Below are positions 56,767-64,000 of a DNA stretch of 64,000 nucleotides, piece by piece. The stretch is taken from NCBI GenBank assembly GCA_025127975.1, contig JAHLYQ010000025.1, positions 62,001 to 126,000 of the forward strand, written 5' to 3'. Below the pieces are notes generated by a model, which worked only from the letters and a program-made list of their open reading frames with translations, made no database searches and was not told where the DNA came from. The position numbers and the translations under genes are program-made. Source of the DNA: Synechococcus sp. CS-1331. GTDB taxonomy: Bacteria > Cyanobacteriota > Cyanobacteriia > PCC-6307 > Cyanobiaceae. Numbering within the stretch: position 1 is the first letter of the stretch; every line of letters begins with the position of its first letter.

Positions 56767-57021
56767 TCAGTCGTTCTCAGTAGCTCCGAAGCAATGCATC
56801 AGGGCATCACCCCAGCTGTTGATGCCAGCCAGTTCATGGTCTTGGGCAGTGGAGAGCACCTTGGCGTGCTCCCGCAGCAGCACCGCCTTGTCGATTTCGT
56901 GGCCATGGGCTGCCGCGATCGCGACAATGTCATCGACACCCGCAGCGGCATGCAGCTTGTCGCGCAGGGTCCCATCCCCGGCCACGCGAGACACGAAGGA
57001 CTTGATCGACGCAAGAGACAT
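56767..57021 (-). CDS. Nif11-domain small protein
   Basis: An 84-residue protein from ATG 57021: SLASIKSFVSRVAGDGTLRDKLHAAAGVDDIVAIAAAHGHEIDKAVLL is a full Nif11 domain; then VLSTAQDHELAGINSWGDALMHCFGATEND. No Gly-Gly cleavage motif and just one Cys, so it is probably not a lanthipeptide precursor. No modifying enzyme is near. Longer in-frame ATG codons upstream would overlap NDH-2 antisense and are discarded. Confidence 0.82.
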   Translation of the reverse strand: MSLASIKSFVSRVAGDGTLRDKLHAAAGVDDIVAIAAAHGHEIDKAVLLREHAKVLSTAQDHELAGINSWGDALMHCFGATEND

Positions 57022-57102
57022 GACGGTGTCAACAACCAGGCCCACCTTTAGCAGGGCAAACCGGCCCGGGATCGATACCTTGAGGCCACTGCCCAGGCAC
57101 CG

Positions 57103-58473
57103 ATGACCCGCGAACGCTTCTTCCTCGAACTGGAACCACCGGACCAGCGCCTCAGGGCCCTGCCCCATGTGGTGATCGTCGGTGGTGGCTTCGCCGGGCT
57201 CCAGGCCTGCCACGCCCTGATCAACCAGCCGGTGCGGGTGACCCTGGTCGACAAGCGCAACTTCACCCTGTTCCAGCCCCTGCTCTACCAGGTGGCCACC
57301 GGGCTGGTGGCGGAGGCCGACGTGGCTTCGCCCCTGCGCCAGCTGGTGGGCCAGGCCTCGAATGTGCAGGTGCTGCTGGGCGAAGTGGAGGAGATCGACA
57401 CCCAGGCCAAACAGGTCGTGTTCAACGACCGCCAGCTGGCCTACGACCACCTGGTCCTGGCGGCCGGCTCCGGCAGCAGCTACTTCGGCCACGACGACTG
57501 GCGCGAAGCGGCACCGCCGATGAAGATCCTCGAGCACGCCGATGAGATCCGCCGGAGGGTGCTGCTGGCCCTGGAGGAGGCCGAGCAGACCCCCGATCCG
57601 ACGCGCCGGGCCTTTCTGCAGTCAGCGGTGGTGGTGGGGGGCGGCCCCTCGGGCTGTGAACTCTCCGGCTCCCTGATGGAGCTGATGGTGCATGCCCTGG
57701 GCCGCGACTTCAAACAACTCGACCCGAAACAGTGCAAGGTCACCCTGGTGGACCCGGGCGACCGGGTGCTGCGGGCCATGGATCCGAGCCTGTCGGCAGC
57801 CGCCGGCACCTACCTGCAGTCGGCGGGGGTGGAGCTGCTGCTGGGCGGGCGGGTGCAGACGATCGAGGCAGGCAAGGTGGAGGTGAACACCGCCGCTGGC
57901 CCCCGCACCCTGGAGGCCGCCACCATCTGCTGGACCGCCGGCGTGAAGGCCTCCCATCTGGGCCAGGTGCTGGCCGATGCGAGTGGTTGCAGCGTCGACC
58001 GGGGCGGAAGGGTGGTGGTGGAGCCCGACTTCTCGATCCCAAACCATCCGGAGATCCGCGTCATCGGCGACCTCTGCTCCTACAGCCACACCAGCGATGG
58101 CAAGCCCCTGGCCGGCATGGCCGGGCCCGCCGTGCAGATGGGTGGCTGGGTGGCGGCCGACATCGTGGCCAAGATCCAGGGGCAGGCCCACAAGGCTTTT
58201 ACGTTCACCGATTTCGGCACCATGGCGGTACTGGGCCCACTCCATGCGGTCGCCGACCTGCGCGGCCTCAAGGTGAGTGGTCTGCCGGGCTGGATTCTCT
58301 GGGGTCTGGCCCACCTGATGTTCATGCCCGCCAACGAAAATCGGCTCACCCTGCTGACCAAATGGTTGTGGGCGATTGCCACCCGCCAGCGGGCCTCGAT
58401 GCTGATCACCGGTCGTCCGAATCAGCACCTGAATGTGGAGGTGGGGCTGGAGCGGCCGACCCCCGCTGCCTGA
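57103..58473 (+). CDS. ndh: type II NAD(P)H dehydrogenase
   Basis: A 456-residue single-subunit FAD enzyme that passes electrons from NAD(P)H to quinone without pumping protons; peripheral membrane. FAD site HVVIVGGGFAGLQACHAL, NAD(P) site SAVVVGGGPSGCELSG with an acidic residue at the strand end, QVATGLVAEADVASPLR and EIRVIGDLCSY with the second FAD motif. A C-terminal amphipathic/hydrophobic part (GWILWGLAHLMFMPANENR) serves for membrane contact. Its last 68 bases overlap the convergent channel gene. Confidence 0.92.
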   Translation: MTRERFFLELEPPDQRLRALPHVVIVGGGFAGLQACHALINQPVRVTLVDKRNFTLFQPLLYQVATGLVAEADVASPLRQLVGQASNVQVLLGEVEEIDTQAKQVVFNDRQLAYDHLVLAAGSGSSYFGHDDWREAAPPMKILEHADEIRRRVLLALEEAEQTPDPTRRAFLQSAVVVGGGPSGCELSGSLMELMVHALGRDFKQLDPKQCKVTLVDPGDRVLRAMDPSLSAAAGTYLQSAGVELLLGGRVQTIEAGKVEVNTAAGPRTLEAATICWTAGVKASHLGQVLADASGCSVDRGGRVVVEPDFSIPNHPEIRVIGDLCSYSHTSDGKPLAGMAGPAVQMGGWVAADIVAKIQGQAHKAFTFTDFGTMAVLGPLHAVADLRGLKVSGLPGWILWGLAHLMFMPANENRLTLLTKWLWAIATRQRASMLITGRPNQHLNVEVGLERPTPAA

Positions 58474-59218
58474 CCTGTTGCTCCTCCTCACCCTGGATTG
58501 TGTAGCGGCTGATCAGCAGGCCCATCACAATCGCCAGGTAAAGCGGCCCGCAAATGCTCAGCGATACGCTCAGGAACTGGGAGACAGACGTGGCAGGGAT
58601 GATATCGCCATAGCCCACCGTGGTCAGACTCACAAAAGCAAAGTAGTGAATTCGACTGAAATCCAGATCCCAGATTCGAAAGCCAGCCGGATCAGACGCC
58701 AGCCCACTGAGCAGCAGCTCTTGGCCCCTGTCTGCATGGTCAACGAAACTACCGAGCGCGATAGTTTCCAGCACGCTGAATACCAAGCCACCACTAATCC
58801 CCAGCAAGAGATAGCCCGCTACGGCACCACCCAATACATCCATCCCAACACGCTTTTCCTGGCCAAGACAGATCAGGAGCCGCCTTAAGCTCCACGCTAT
58901 AAACACAGTGGTGACTATCAACACCGGGAAACCAATGAAGGCGAATTGCCCCGGACTGCTGATCCATAACGCCTCCAACAACAGGGCCAGGATTCCCGCT
59001 CGCCGATAAACCCCATCATTCCAATGGGATCGAGACTGCCGAGCGCGAATCGGCTGTCCGAGCTCGATAGCCAGAAGCAACACCAACAACATGGTGCCCA
59101 GGGCACCCATTCGATGCCAGGGGAATGGCAAGGCAAGGCAAGCCACCACAAGAACCGAAAGTACAAAGAGGTGCCGATAGAAGCGGTGTCGAGAGGAGAG
59201 GGAGCGTTTATTGATCAC
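58406..59218 (-). CDS. potassium-channel-like protein with TTVGYGD filter
   Basis: A 270-residue membrane protein: four N-terminal helices (FVLSVLVVACLALPF, MGALGTMLLVLLLAIEL, ILALLLEALWIS, FAFIGFPVLIVTTVFIAW), then a pore module with GGAVAGYLLLGISGGLVFSVL, the pore-loop FAFVSLTTVGYGDIIPATS and a last helix SVSLSICGPLYLAIVMGLLISRY. TTVGYGD is the intact potassium selectivity filter. No voltage-sensor Arg ladder or cytosolic ligand domain is seen. It follows a paralogue (59215-59928) by a four-base overlap. Confidence 0.85.
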   Translation of the reverse strand: MINKRSLSSRHRFYRHLFVLSVLVVACLALPFPWHRMGALGTMLLVLLLAIELGQPIRARQSRSHWNDGVYRRAGILALLLEALWISSPGQFAFIGFPVLIVTTVFIAWSLRRLLICLGQEKRVGMDVLGGAVAGYLLLGISGGLVFSVLETIALGSFVDHADRGQELLLSGLASDPAGFRIWDLDFSRIHYFAFVSLTTVGYGDIIPATSVSQFLSVSLSICGPLYLAIVMGLLISRYTIQGEEEQQVRQRGSAAPAPPPHSGADSDDR

Positions 59219-59928
59219 GTGCGCCAGCGAAAACGGCCAAGAATCAGGGCGATCAGGATGGCCACGTAGAGCTGGCCCACCACGGTGATAACCGTGGTCA
59301 CCACCTGGCCGCCCACATGGCTGGTTTTGAGCACCGAGGTGCCGATGGTGGTGAGCATGGTGAAGGAGGCGGCCATCAGCGCAGGCGCCACCGACACATT
59401 GGGCAGCGCCGCAGTGGATCCCACCGCAGGCAGGGCCGTCAGGTCAAAGGCGGCGGGATCGAGCACCCAGAGGGCGGTGAGCAGCAACCCACCTGCCATG
59501 CCAACCAGTAGGTAGCCAGAAGCGGCACCCATCACCACCGAGACGGTGACAAAGGGCTCCCGGGTGAGGGTCTTGACCTTGCGGAGCACAGCAAGCGACA
59601 AAAAGACCAGCCAGACGATCACGTGGGGAATGGTGAGCGCCCGCCCCACGGCTGGCCAGAGGTTGAGTGACAGGTGCCAGATCACTTCAAGGGCAATCGC
59701 CAGCCCGCCCAGGCCATAAATCAGCGGGCGGGTTTTGCGGAGGGGCGAATAGCGGCTGACGAACACCATCAACACCAACGCCAGCAGGATCAGCAGAACC
59801 GCCAACAGCCAGATCTGGGCCTGGGCCACCGGCAGCAGCAACAGCAGGGCCACTTCAGTGGCCAATGTCAGCCAATAACCGCGGTGGCGCCCGCGCAGGC
59901 GAATGATCTCCTCCGGGGTGATGCGCAT
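59215..59928 (-). CDS. channel-like paralogue with a degenerate selectivity filter
   Basis: A 237-residue protein from ATG 59928 with the same layout as the next gene: four N-terminal helices (LTLATEVALLLLLPVA, LAVLLILLALVLMVFV, PLIYGLGGLAIALEV, VIVWLVFLSLAVLRK), VVMGAASGYLLVGMAGGLLLTALWV, a pore-loop FTMLTTIGTSVLKTS, and VVGQLYVAILIALILGRF. At the place of TTVGYGD there is TTIGTSV, so the Gly-Tyr-Gly signature is lost while the surrounding pore helix and TT-x-G remain. The stop overlaps the start of the intact channel (ATGA), so both chains are likely made in equal amounts and may assemble together. Confidence 0.75.
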   Translation of the reverse strand: MRITPEEIIRLRGRHRGYWLTLATEVALLLLLPVAQAQIWLLAVLLILLALVLMVFVSRYSPLRKTRPLIYGLGGLAIALEVIWHLSLNLWPAVGRALTIPHVIVWLVFLSLAVLRKVKTLTREPFVTVSVVMGAASGYLLVGMAGGLLLTALWVLDPAAFDLTALPAVGSTAALPNVSVAPALMAASFTMLTTIGTSVLKTSHVGGQVVTTVITVVGQLYVAILIALILGRFRWRT

Positions 59929-59953
59929 GCCGGCCCTCGTAGCCTCGAGGCGC

Positions 59954-60769
59954 CTAGAGCCCTGGGCTGCTCTGCATGATGCCGCCGTCGGCAAAAATCG
60001 TGGTTGCCGTGATGTAGCTGGCCGCATCACTGGCCAGGAAGCCCACCACCCTGGCGATCTCCTCTGGTTGGGCCATGCGGCCCAGGGGGATGGCGGCGTT
60101 CAACTTGGCCAGCAACTCCGGGTTGTTCATGGTGGAGTCGTTGATCGGTGTGGCCACGGCGCCAGGGCCCACATTCACCATGGTGATGCCATGGGAGGCC
60201 AACTCCAGCCCGGCGGTGCGGGTGAGCATGCGCACCCCTCCCTTGGCACAGCAGTAGGGGGTGTTTTCCGGCATCGGCCAGTCTTCGTGCACCGAGGAGA
60301 TGTTGATGATCCGGCCGCCGCCACCCTGGGCGATCATCTGCTTGGCGGCGTACTGACAGGCAAAGAAGACGCCCCGCAGATTCACGTTCAACACCTTGTC
60401 GAAATCATCGGGGGTAGTGTTGAGGATTGAGGTGCGGGTCTCGACCCCGGCGTTATTCACCATCACGTCCAGGCGGCCGTACTTGTCCACGGCTGCCTGC
60501 ACCAGCCGCTGCAGATCATCGAGCTTCGACACATCGGCCTGCACGCCAAAGCTGCTGCCCCCAAAGCCACCGATCTCCCGCTCCAGCTCTTCGGTGGCCT
60601 CGGGGTGGGAGCGGTAGTCGATCACCACCTTGGCGCCCAATTCGGCCAGGTTTTCCACAATGGCCTTGCCGATGCCGCTGTTGCCGCCAGTGACAATCGC
60701 CACCTTGCCCTGCAGGAAGCTGGACAGGGTTTTTCCCGCTAGGGGGTTGGTGCTGGCGCTGGCTGTCAT
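59954..60769 (-). CDS. short-chain dehydrogenase/reductase
   Basis: A 271-residue classical SDR from ATG 60769: cofactor motif TGGNSGIGKA, NNAG, catalytic Ser in NISSVHED and YCCAK (Tyr-x-x-x-Lys), and the C-terminal SYITATTIFADGG typical of glucose 1-dehydrogenase-like members. After the first strand VVIDYRS suggests NADP or NAD use. Substrate unknown; the neighbouring lactonase-type SMP-30 and cupin genes hint at sugar or sugar-acid metabolism. Confidence 0.9.
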   Translation of the reverse strand: MTASASTNPLAGKTLSSFLQGKVAIVTGGNSGIGKAIVENLAELGAKVVIDYRSHPEATEELEREIGGFGGSSFGVQADVSKLDDLQRLVQAAVDKYGRLDVMVNNAGVETRTSILNTTPDDFDKVLNVNLRGVFFACQYAAKQMIAQGGGGRIINISSVHEDWPMPENTPYCCAKGGVRMLTRTAGLELASHGITMVNVGPGAVATPINDSTMNNPELLAKLNAAIPLGRMAQPEEIARVVGFLASDAASYITATTIFADGGIMQSSPGL

Positions 60770-60901
60770 GGATGGCAGTTGCTGGATGGCTGCAGGGTAA
60801 GCAAATCGGTGCGTTCGCGCCGCAGGGTGCAACACATCCAGAGGAGGTGGGTGAAAGCGGCGAGGGCCCCATTAGGTTAAAAGTATCGTCGAAAAACGAC
60901 C

Positions 60902-61303
60902 ATGGCTCCCCTGGTTCGCAGGGCAATCCACAGCGACCGATTCCCCACCCCCGTGGCCTCCTACAGCCAGGGCTTCCAGGCTGGGAACATGCTCTTCATC
61001 ACCGGCCAGCTGCCGGTGGATCCGGTCACAAGTAAAAAAGTTGGCGATGGCGACATCACCCTGGAAGCCAGACAGGTGATGGAGAACATGATGGCGGTGC
61101 TGGAGGAGGCGGGGTTTTCGGCCGCAGATGTGGTGAGCGCCGTGGTGTATCTCACCGACATCGACACCCTCGACACCGTGGACGCGGTGTGGCAGGAGTA
61201 TTTCAGCGATCCCCAGGCCTACCCCTCGAGAGCCGTGGTGGAAGTCTCCGCTCTTGTGCTCGGCATCCAGCTGGAGATCTCCGCCATCGCCATCAAGGAC
61301 TGA
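60902..61303 (+). CDS. ridA: RidA-family enamine/imine deaminase
   Basis: A 133-residue RidA protein: SYSQGFQAGNMLFITGQLPVDPVTSK, SAVVYLTDIDTLDTVDAVW, and the Arg-containing SRAVVEVSALVLG, the last including the active-site Arg and the (V/A)-x-x-L region. Hydrolyses reactive 2-aminoacrylate-type imines to protect PLP enzymes; cytosolic trimer. It starts the plus-strand run ending at the window edge. Confidence 0.92.
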   Translation: MAPLVRRAIHSDRFPTPVASYSQGFQAGNMLFITGQLPVDPVTSKKVGDGDITLEARQVMENMMAVLEEAGFSAADVVSAVVYLTDIDTLDTVDAVWQEYFSDPQAYPSRAVVEVSALVLGIQLEISAIAIKD

Positions 61304-61319
61304 ATCATCCTTCCCCCCC

Positions 61320-61775
61320 ATGCCGGATATAAACCAGCCAGCCCCCCTGCCCTACTGGCACCTCTGGACCGATGACGGGGGCATTAGCCGCCAGACCCTC
61401 TGCACCATGGCCCCCTACACCCTGGGTGTGCTCGGACCGAACGACTCTCCCCAGTGGAACCTGGATCTGATGAAGGAAGGAAATAGCTTCCTCACCGAGC
61501 TGCCACTGGGCTGGACGGCCGACTGGCATGAAAACCACATTCCCAAGTGGATCTATGTGCTGCGCGGCAGCTGGTCGGTGGAAAGCATGGATGGCCAGAA
61601 ACAGATCTTCGGGCCCGGCGACTTCTCCTTCGGCGGCGACCAGCAGTGCATCGCCACTGCGTCAGGAGCCAAGGGCCATCTCTCTGCCCAGGTGGGCGAT
61701 GAACCCTGCCTGCAGCTGATCATCCAGCGCAACGACAACCTGTGGAGCGGGGTCAGGCCAGGGTTCTTCTCCTGA
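61320..61775 (+). CDS. cupin-domain protein
   Basis: A 151-residue single cupin (ATG 61320) with WTADWHENHIPKWIYVLRGSWSVESMDG and FGPGDFSFGGDQ; the His/Asn/Lys pattern at HENHIPK keeps two of the usual metal ligands. It starts 17 bases after ridA. The fold suggests binding or oxidation of a small organic compound. Confidence 0.8.
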   Translation: MPDINQPAPLPYWHLWTDDGGISRQTLCTMAPYTLGVLGPNDSPQWNLDLMKEGNSFLTELPLGWTADWHENHIPKWIYVLRGSWSVESMDGQKQIFGPGDFSFGGDQQCIATASGAKGHLSAQVGDEPCLQLIIQRNDNLWSGVRPGFFS

Positions 61776-61795
61776 ACACAACCAACCCTTCAGCG

Positions 61796-62719
61796 ATGGC
61801 GAGCACCCACCCCTCCCCCTGCACCGAGAGCTACGACCCACGCTTCGACCAGCTGGTGCTGTTCAACGCCGAGCTGGAGCTGCTAGCCGAGGGCTTCCGC
61901 TGGGTGGAGGGGCCGGTGTGGTTTGGCGATCACCAATGCCTGCTCTTTAACGACATTCCCAACAACCGCACCCTGCGCTGGCACAAGCAGAACGGGGTGA
62001 GTGTGTTCAGGGAACCATCCGGCTTTGCCAATGGCCAAACCCGCGATCGTCAAGGCCGGCTGATCACGTGCCACCACAGCCAGCGTGAACTCACCCGTAT
62101 TGAGCACAACGGGGACGTCACCACGCTCGTTAACACTGCCCATGGGAAAAAGCTCAACACGCCCAATGATGTGGTGGTGAAAAGTGATGGCTCGATCTGG
62201 TTCAGTGATCCTGTCTATGGACTACTCAATGACTACGAAGGTGGAAGACAGACATCAGAACAGCATCCCGCTCTCTATCGCCTCGATCCCAGCACTGGTG
62301 AGGTCACGGCCGTGGCCCGTGACTTTGAAGGCCCGAATGGCCTGGCCTTCTCTCCGGATGAAACCAAGCTCTATGTGGCGGAATCAGGCGGAGCAGGAGA
62401 GAGCAATCCAAACCAATACATCCGGGAATTCGAAGTCTCTGCAGATGGCAAAAGCCTGGTCGGTACAAAAATATTTCACAAGATCAGCCCGGGCTGGGCA
62501 GACGGATTCAGGGTTGATGAACAGGGCAACATCTGGTGTGGTGCCGCCGATGGTGTGCACTGCATCGCGCCCGACGGCACCCTGATTGGCAAAGTCTTGG
62601 TGCCAAAACGAGTCTCGAACCTCTGCTTTGGCGACCGATTCCATAGCCGCCTATTTCTCTGCGCCTCCACGGCGCTTTACGCCCTGTTCACCAACACCCG
62701 GGGCGCCCAGACGCCCTGA
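61796..62719 (+). CDS. SMP-30 / gluconolactonase-type hydrolase
   Basis: A 307-residue six-bladed beta-propeller enzyme from ATG 61796: metal-site Glu in RWVEGPVWFGD, Asn in LNTPNDVVV, Asn in EGPNGLAFSPDETKLYVAES, Asp in WADGFRVDEQGNIWCG. These are the SGL (SMP-30/gluconolactonase/LRE) metal ligands. Hydrolyses sugar or other lactones. It follows the cupin gene by 20 bases and may act in the same pathway. Confidence 0.9.
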   Translation: MASTHPSPCTESYDPRFDQLVLFNAELELLAEGFRWVEGPVWFGDHQCLLFNDIPNNRTLRWHKQNGVSVFREPSGFANGQTRDRQGRLITCHHSQRELTRIEHNGDVTTLVNTAHGKKLNTPNDVVVKSDGSIWFSDPVYGLLNDYEGGRQTSEQHPALYRLDPSTGEVTAVARDFEGPNGLAFSPDETKLYVAESGGAGESNPNQYIREFEVSADGKSLVGTKIFHKISPGWADGFRVDEQGNIWCGAADGVHCIAPDGTLIGKVLVPKRVSNLCFGDRFHSRLFLCASTALYALFTNTRGAQTP

Positions 62720-62732
62720 TTGCATCCCCACC

Positions 62733-62990
62733 ATGGCCCGCGACCAACTCGAAGCCTTCCTGAAAACTGTCAAAGGCGACCCGGCCCTGCTCGAGCGCTT
62801 CAGCGCTTGTCCCAACCTCAATGCCATCGCCGAGCTGGGGGCAACAATGGGCTACGGCTTCAGCGGCGTGGATCTGGTGCGGCACCAGGCCGAAGCCACC
62901 CTGAAGCTGCCGGAAGCCGAGCTGGAGGCCGCCGCCGCCGGGGTGGAACTGCAGGGGCACCTCTGGCTGGCCAAAATCGTCTGGAGCTGA
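62733..62990 (+). CDS. Nif11-domain small protein with leader-like end
   Basis: An 85-residue protein from ATG 62733, 13 bases after the SMP-30 stop: MARDQLEAFLKTVKGDPAL ... AIAELGATMGYGFSGVDLV is the Nif11 domain. It continues with LPEAELEAAAAG, resembling the L-(S/T)-x-E-E-L-E-x-V-A-G-G leader end of Nif11-type peptides, followed by 15 residues without Cys, Ser or Thr except the last Ser. No lanthipeptide synthetase is near. Whether it is a precursor or a stand-alone Nif11 protein is open. Confidence 0.78.
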   Translation: MARDQLEAFLKTVKGDPALLERFSACPNLNAIAELGATMGYGFSGVDLVRHQAEATLKLPEAELEAAAAGVELQGHLWLAKIVWS

Positions 62991-63019
62991 CTCGTCCACA
63001 ACCAACCTCCCTGGAGCTG

Positions 63020-63436
63020 ATGCGCCACCAACCCCTCCTGGAGCTCGACGACTGCCGGGCCATCGTTGCGGCCAGTCACCAGGCAGCCGATCAGCTTGAG
63101 GCAAGCGTATCGATCGCCGTTGTCGACAGCGGCGGGCATCTGCTGCTGATGGAGCGCCGCGACGGTGCCAGTCCGGCCAGTGCCGAGGCTGCCATCGCCA
63201 AGGCCCGCATGGCCGCCCTCAACGGCAAATCCACCGCTGCCATGGAAGCGAGCATCAATAGCGATCGCCCTGCCCTGTTGCAGCTCGCCGGCCTGCTAGG
63301 CCAACCGGCGGCCGCCATGGCCGGTGGCTTACCACTCCTGCAAGACGGGATCTGCATCGGGGCGATCGGCATCTCGGGCATGACACCGGAGCTCGACAGC
63401 GCCATCGCCGCCGCAGGCGTCGCCGGCCTCTCCTGA
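63020..63436 (+). CDS. GlcG/HbpS-family heme-binding protein
   Basis: A 138-residue protein: DDCRAIVAASHQAADQLEASVSIAVVDSGGHLLLMERRDGASPASAEAAIAKARMAA and GGLPLLQDGICIGAIGISGM are typical of the GlcG/HbpS (DUF336) family, which binds heme or small corrinoid-like ligands in some members. Starts 29 bases after the Nif11 stop. Confidence 0.85.
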   Translation: MRHQPLLELDDCRAIVAASHQAADQLEASVSIAVVDSGGHLLLMERRDGASPASAEAAIAKARMAALNGKSTAAMEASINSDRPALLQLAGLLGQPAAAMAGGLPLLQDGICIGAIGISGMTPELDSAIAAAGVAGLS

Positions 63437-63441
63437 GCGCC

Positions 63442-64000
63442 ATGCCTCCCACCAGCCCCCACATCAGCAGCATCGGCTTCACCACAGCCAATGCAGAAGC
63501 CACTGCCATTTTCTTCGAGCAAACCCTGGGCTTCAGCCGCGGCGAGAGCCTGCTTGTTGACGCTGGCCCCTACGCCCAGCTGCTAGGCCTGGCCGGCTCC
63601 CGGCTGAAGCTGGTGCGGCTGCGCCTGGGCGAGGAGACCCTGGAGCTCACCGAGCTGCTGAGCCTGGGCGAGGGGCTGCGGCCTGGCCGCCCGATCCCGG
63701 CCGACTCGCGCAGCTGCGACCTCTGGTTTCAACACATGTGCATTGTGGTGAGTGATCTGGAAGCCGCCAGCGCCAAGGCGCGCCAAGCCATCGCCCACGG
63801 CTCCCTGGTGGGGGTGTCCACCGCCCCCCAAACCCTGCCGGAGTGGAACACCGCCGCCGCCGGCATCCAGGCCTTCAAGTTTCGCGACCCGGAGGGCCAC
63901 AACCTGGAGCTGCTGCAGTTCCCCGCAGGCAAAGGCGAGACCCGCTGGCACCGAACCGCGCCGGCCAGTGCCCCCTTCCTAGGGATCGACCACAGCGCTA
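63442..64000 (+). CDS. VOC/glyoxalase-family protein (3' end outside window)
   Basis: The frame from ATG 63442 (5 bases after the GlcG stop) runs off the window. The visible 186 residues hold one vicinal-oxygen-chelate domain: SIGFTTANAEATAIFFEQTLGF, CDLWFQHMCIVVSDLE and FKFRDPEGHNLELLQF, with His and Glu metal-ligand positions. The final PFLGIDHSA looks like the start of a second VOC module, so the full protein probably has two, as in dioxygenases and glyoxalases. Confidence 0.85.
   Translation, partial: MPPTSPHISSIGFTTANAEATAIFFEQTLGFSRGESLLVDAGPYAQLLGLAGSRLKLVRLRLGEETLELTELLSLGEGLRPGRPIPADSRSCDLWFQHMCIVVSDLEAASAKARQAIAHGSLVGVSTAPQTLPEWNTAAAGIQAFKFRDPEGHNLELLQFPAGKGETRWHRTAPASAPFLGIDHSA

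Noticed and set aside
56767..57537. A longer minus-strand frame that includes the Nif11 gene
   Set aside because: The extension is antisense to ndh; the Nif11 domain starts at the inner ATG 57021.
62733..62990. Lanthipeptide (prochlorosin-like) gene cluster
   Set aside because: Core has no Cys or Thr and no lanthionine synthetase or transporter is adjacent.
13783..63265. GCGATCGC octamers (for example near 16645, 36287, 39300, 56928)
   Set aside because: HIP1 is a known, widespread cyanobacterial octamer; scattered copies here are expected and not specific to any locus.

Overview
The window is about 64 kb of GC-rich DNA from a picocyanobacterium of the Cyanobium / freshwater Synechococcus type. 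The evidence is a CpcG/CpcL-type phycobilisome linker, a cyAbrB regulator, a group 2 sigma-70 factor, SLH-OprB porins of the SomA type, three Nif11-domain proteins, HemL, NDH-2, several HIP1 (GCGATCGC) octamers and dense, alternating gene packing. I saw no rRNA, tRNA, insertion sequence, phage or CRISPR array. The window opens inside an SMC/SbcC-like ATPase and closes inside a VOC-family gene.

Layout. 1-9.4 kb: ATPase C-terminal part, cyAbrB, GNAT, a Nif11-cupin fusion, PsiE, small cyanobacterial proteins, a YkvA-type protein, a sigma factor, a DUF2214 membrane protein, a secreted metzincin-like protease, a membrane-anchored CpcL linker, HisIE and QueD. 9.4-24 kb: a zinc island with two sets of ZnuABC parts, a Zur-type regulator, a histidine-rich outer-membrane barrel, a DUF318 permease with its TIGR03943 partner, a porin, a COG0523 GTPase with a long His tract, and glutathione-dependent formaldehyde oxidation genes in the middle. 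Fur/Zur-like inverted repeats lie before znuA1/znuC1 and before znuA2. 24-31.3 kb: an iron block with two Crp-like regulators, an iron-type porin with a stem-loop leader, FutA and FutB without FutC, a ferritin, and two candidate small proteins.

31.3-45.9 kb: secreted and membrane proteins of unknown role, a sulfatase with its formylglycine-generating enzyme, a BASS-family transporter, Fur, a 2-hydroxyacid dehydrogenase, a PliI-like protein, a secreted HExxH protein, ArsM, an LPG-synthase-like membrane protein, LarC and a stand-alone M41-type protease domain. 45.9-57 kb: a TPR protein, exonuclease III, glycolate oxidase GlcD, HemL, and a full branched-chain/neutral amino-acid ABC transporter with two tandem binding proteins. 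57-64 kb: a Nif11 protein, NDH-2, two overlapping ion-channel-like genes (one with a normal and one with a degenerate selectivity filter), and a string of small metabolic genes (SDR, RidA, cupin, SMP-30 lactonase, Nif11, GlcG/HbpS, VOC).

The most coherent system is the zinc island: outer-membrane entry (barrel, porin), periplasmic capture (two ZnuA), inner-membrane import (two ZnuBC), regulation (Zur) and intracellular delivery (COG0523 GTPase). The His-rich barrel, the DUF318/TIGR03943 pair and an unassigned exported protein are its least explained parts.
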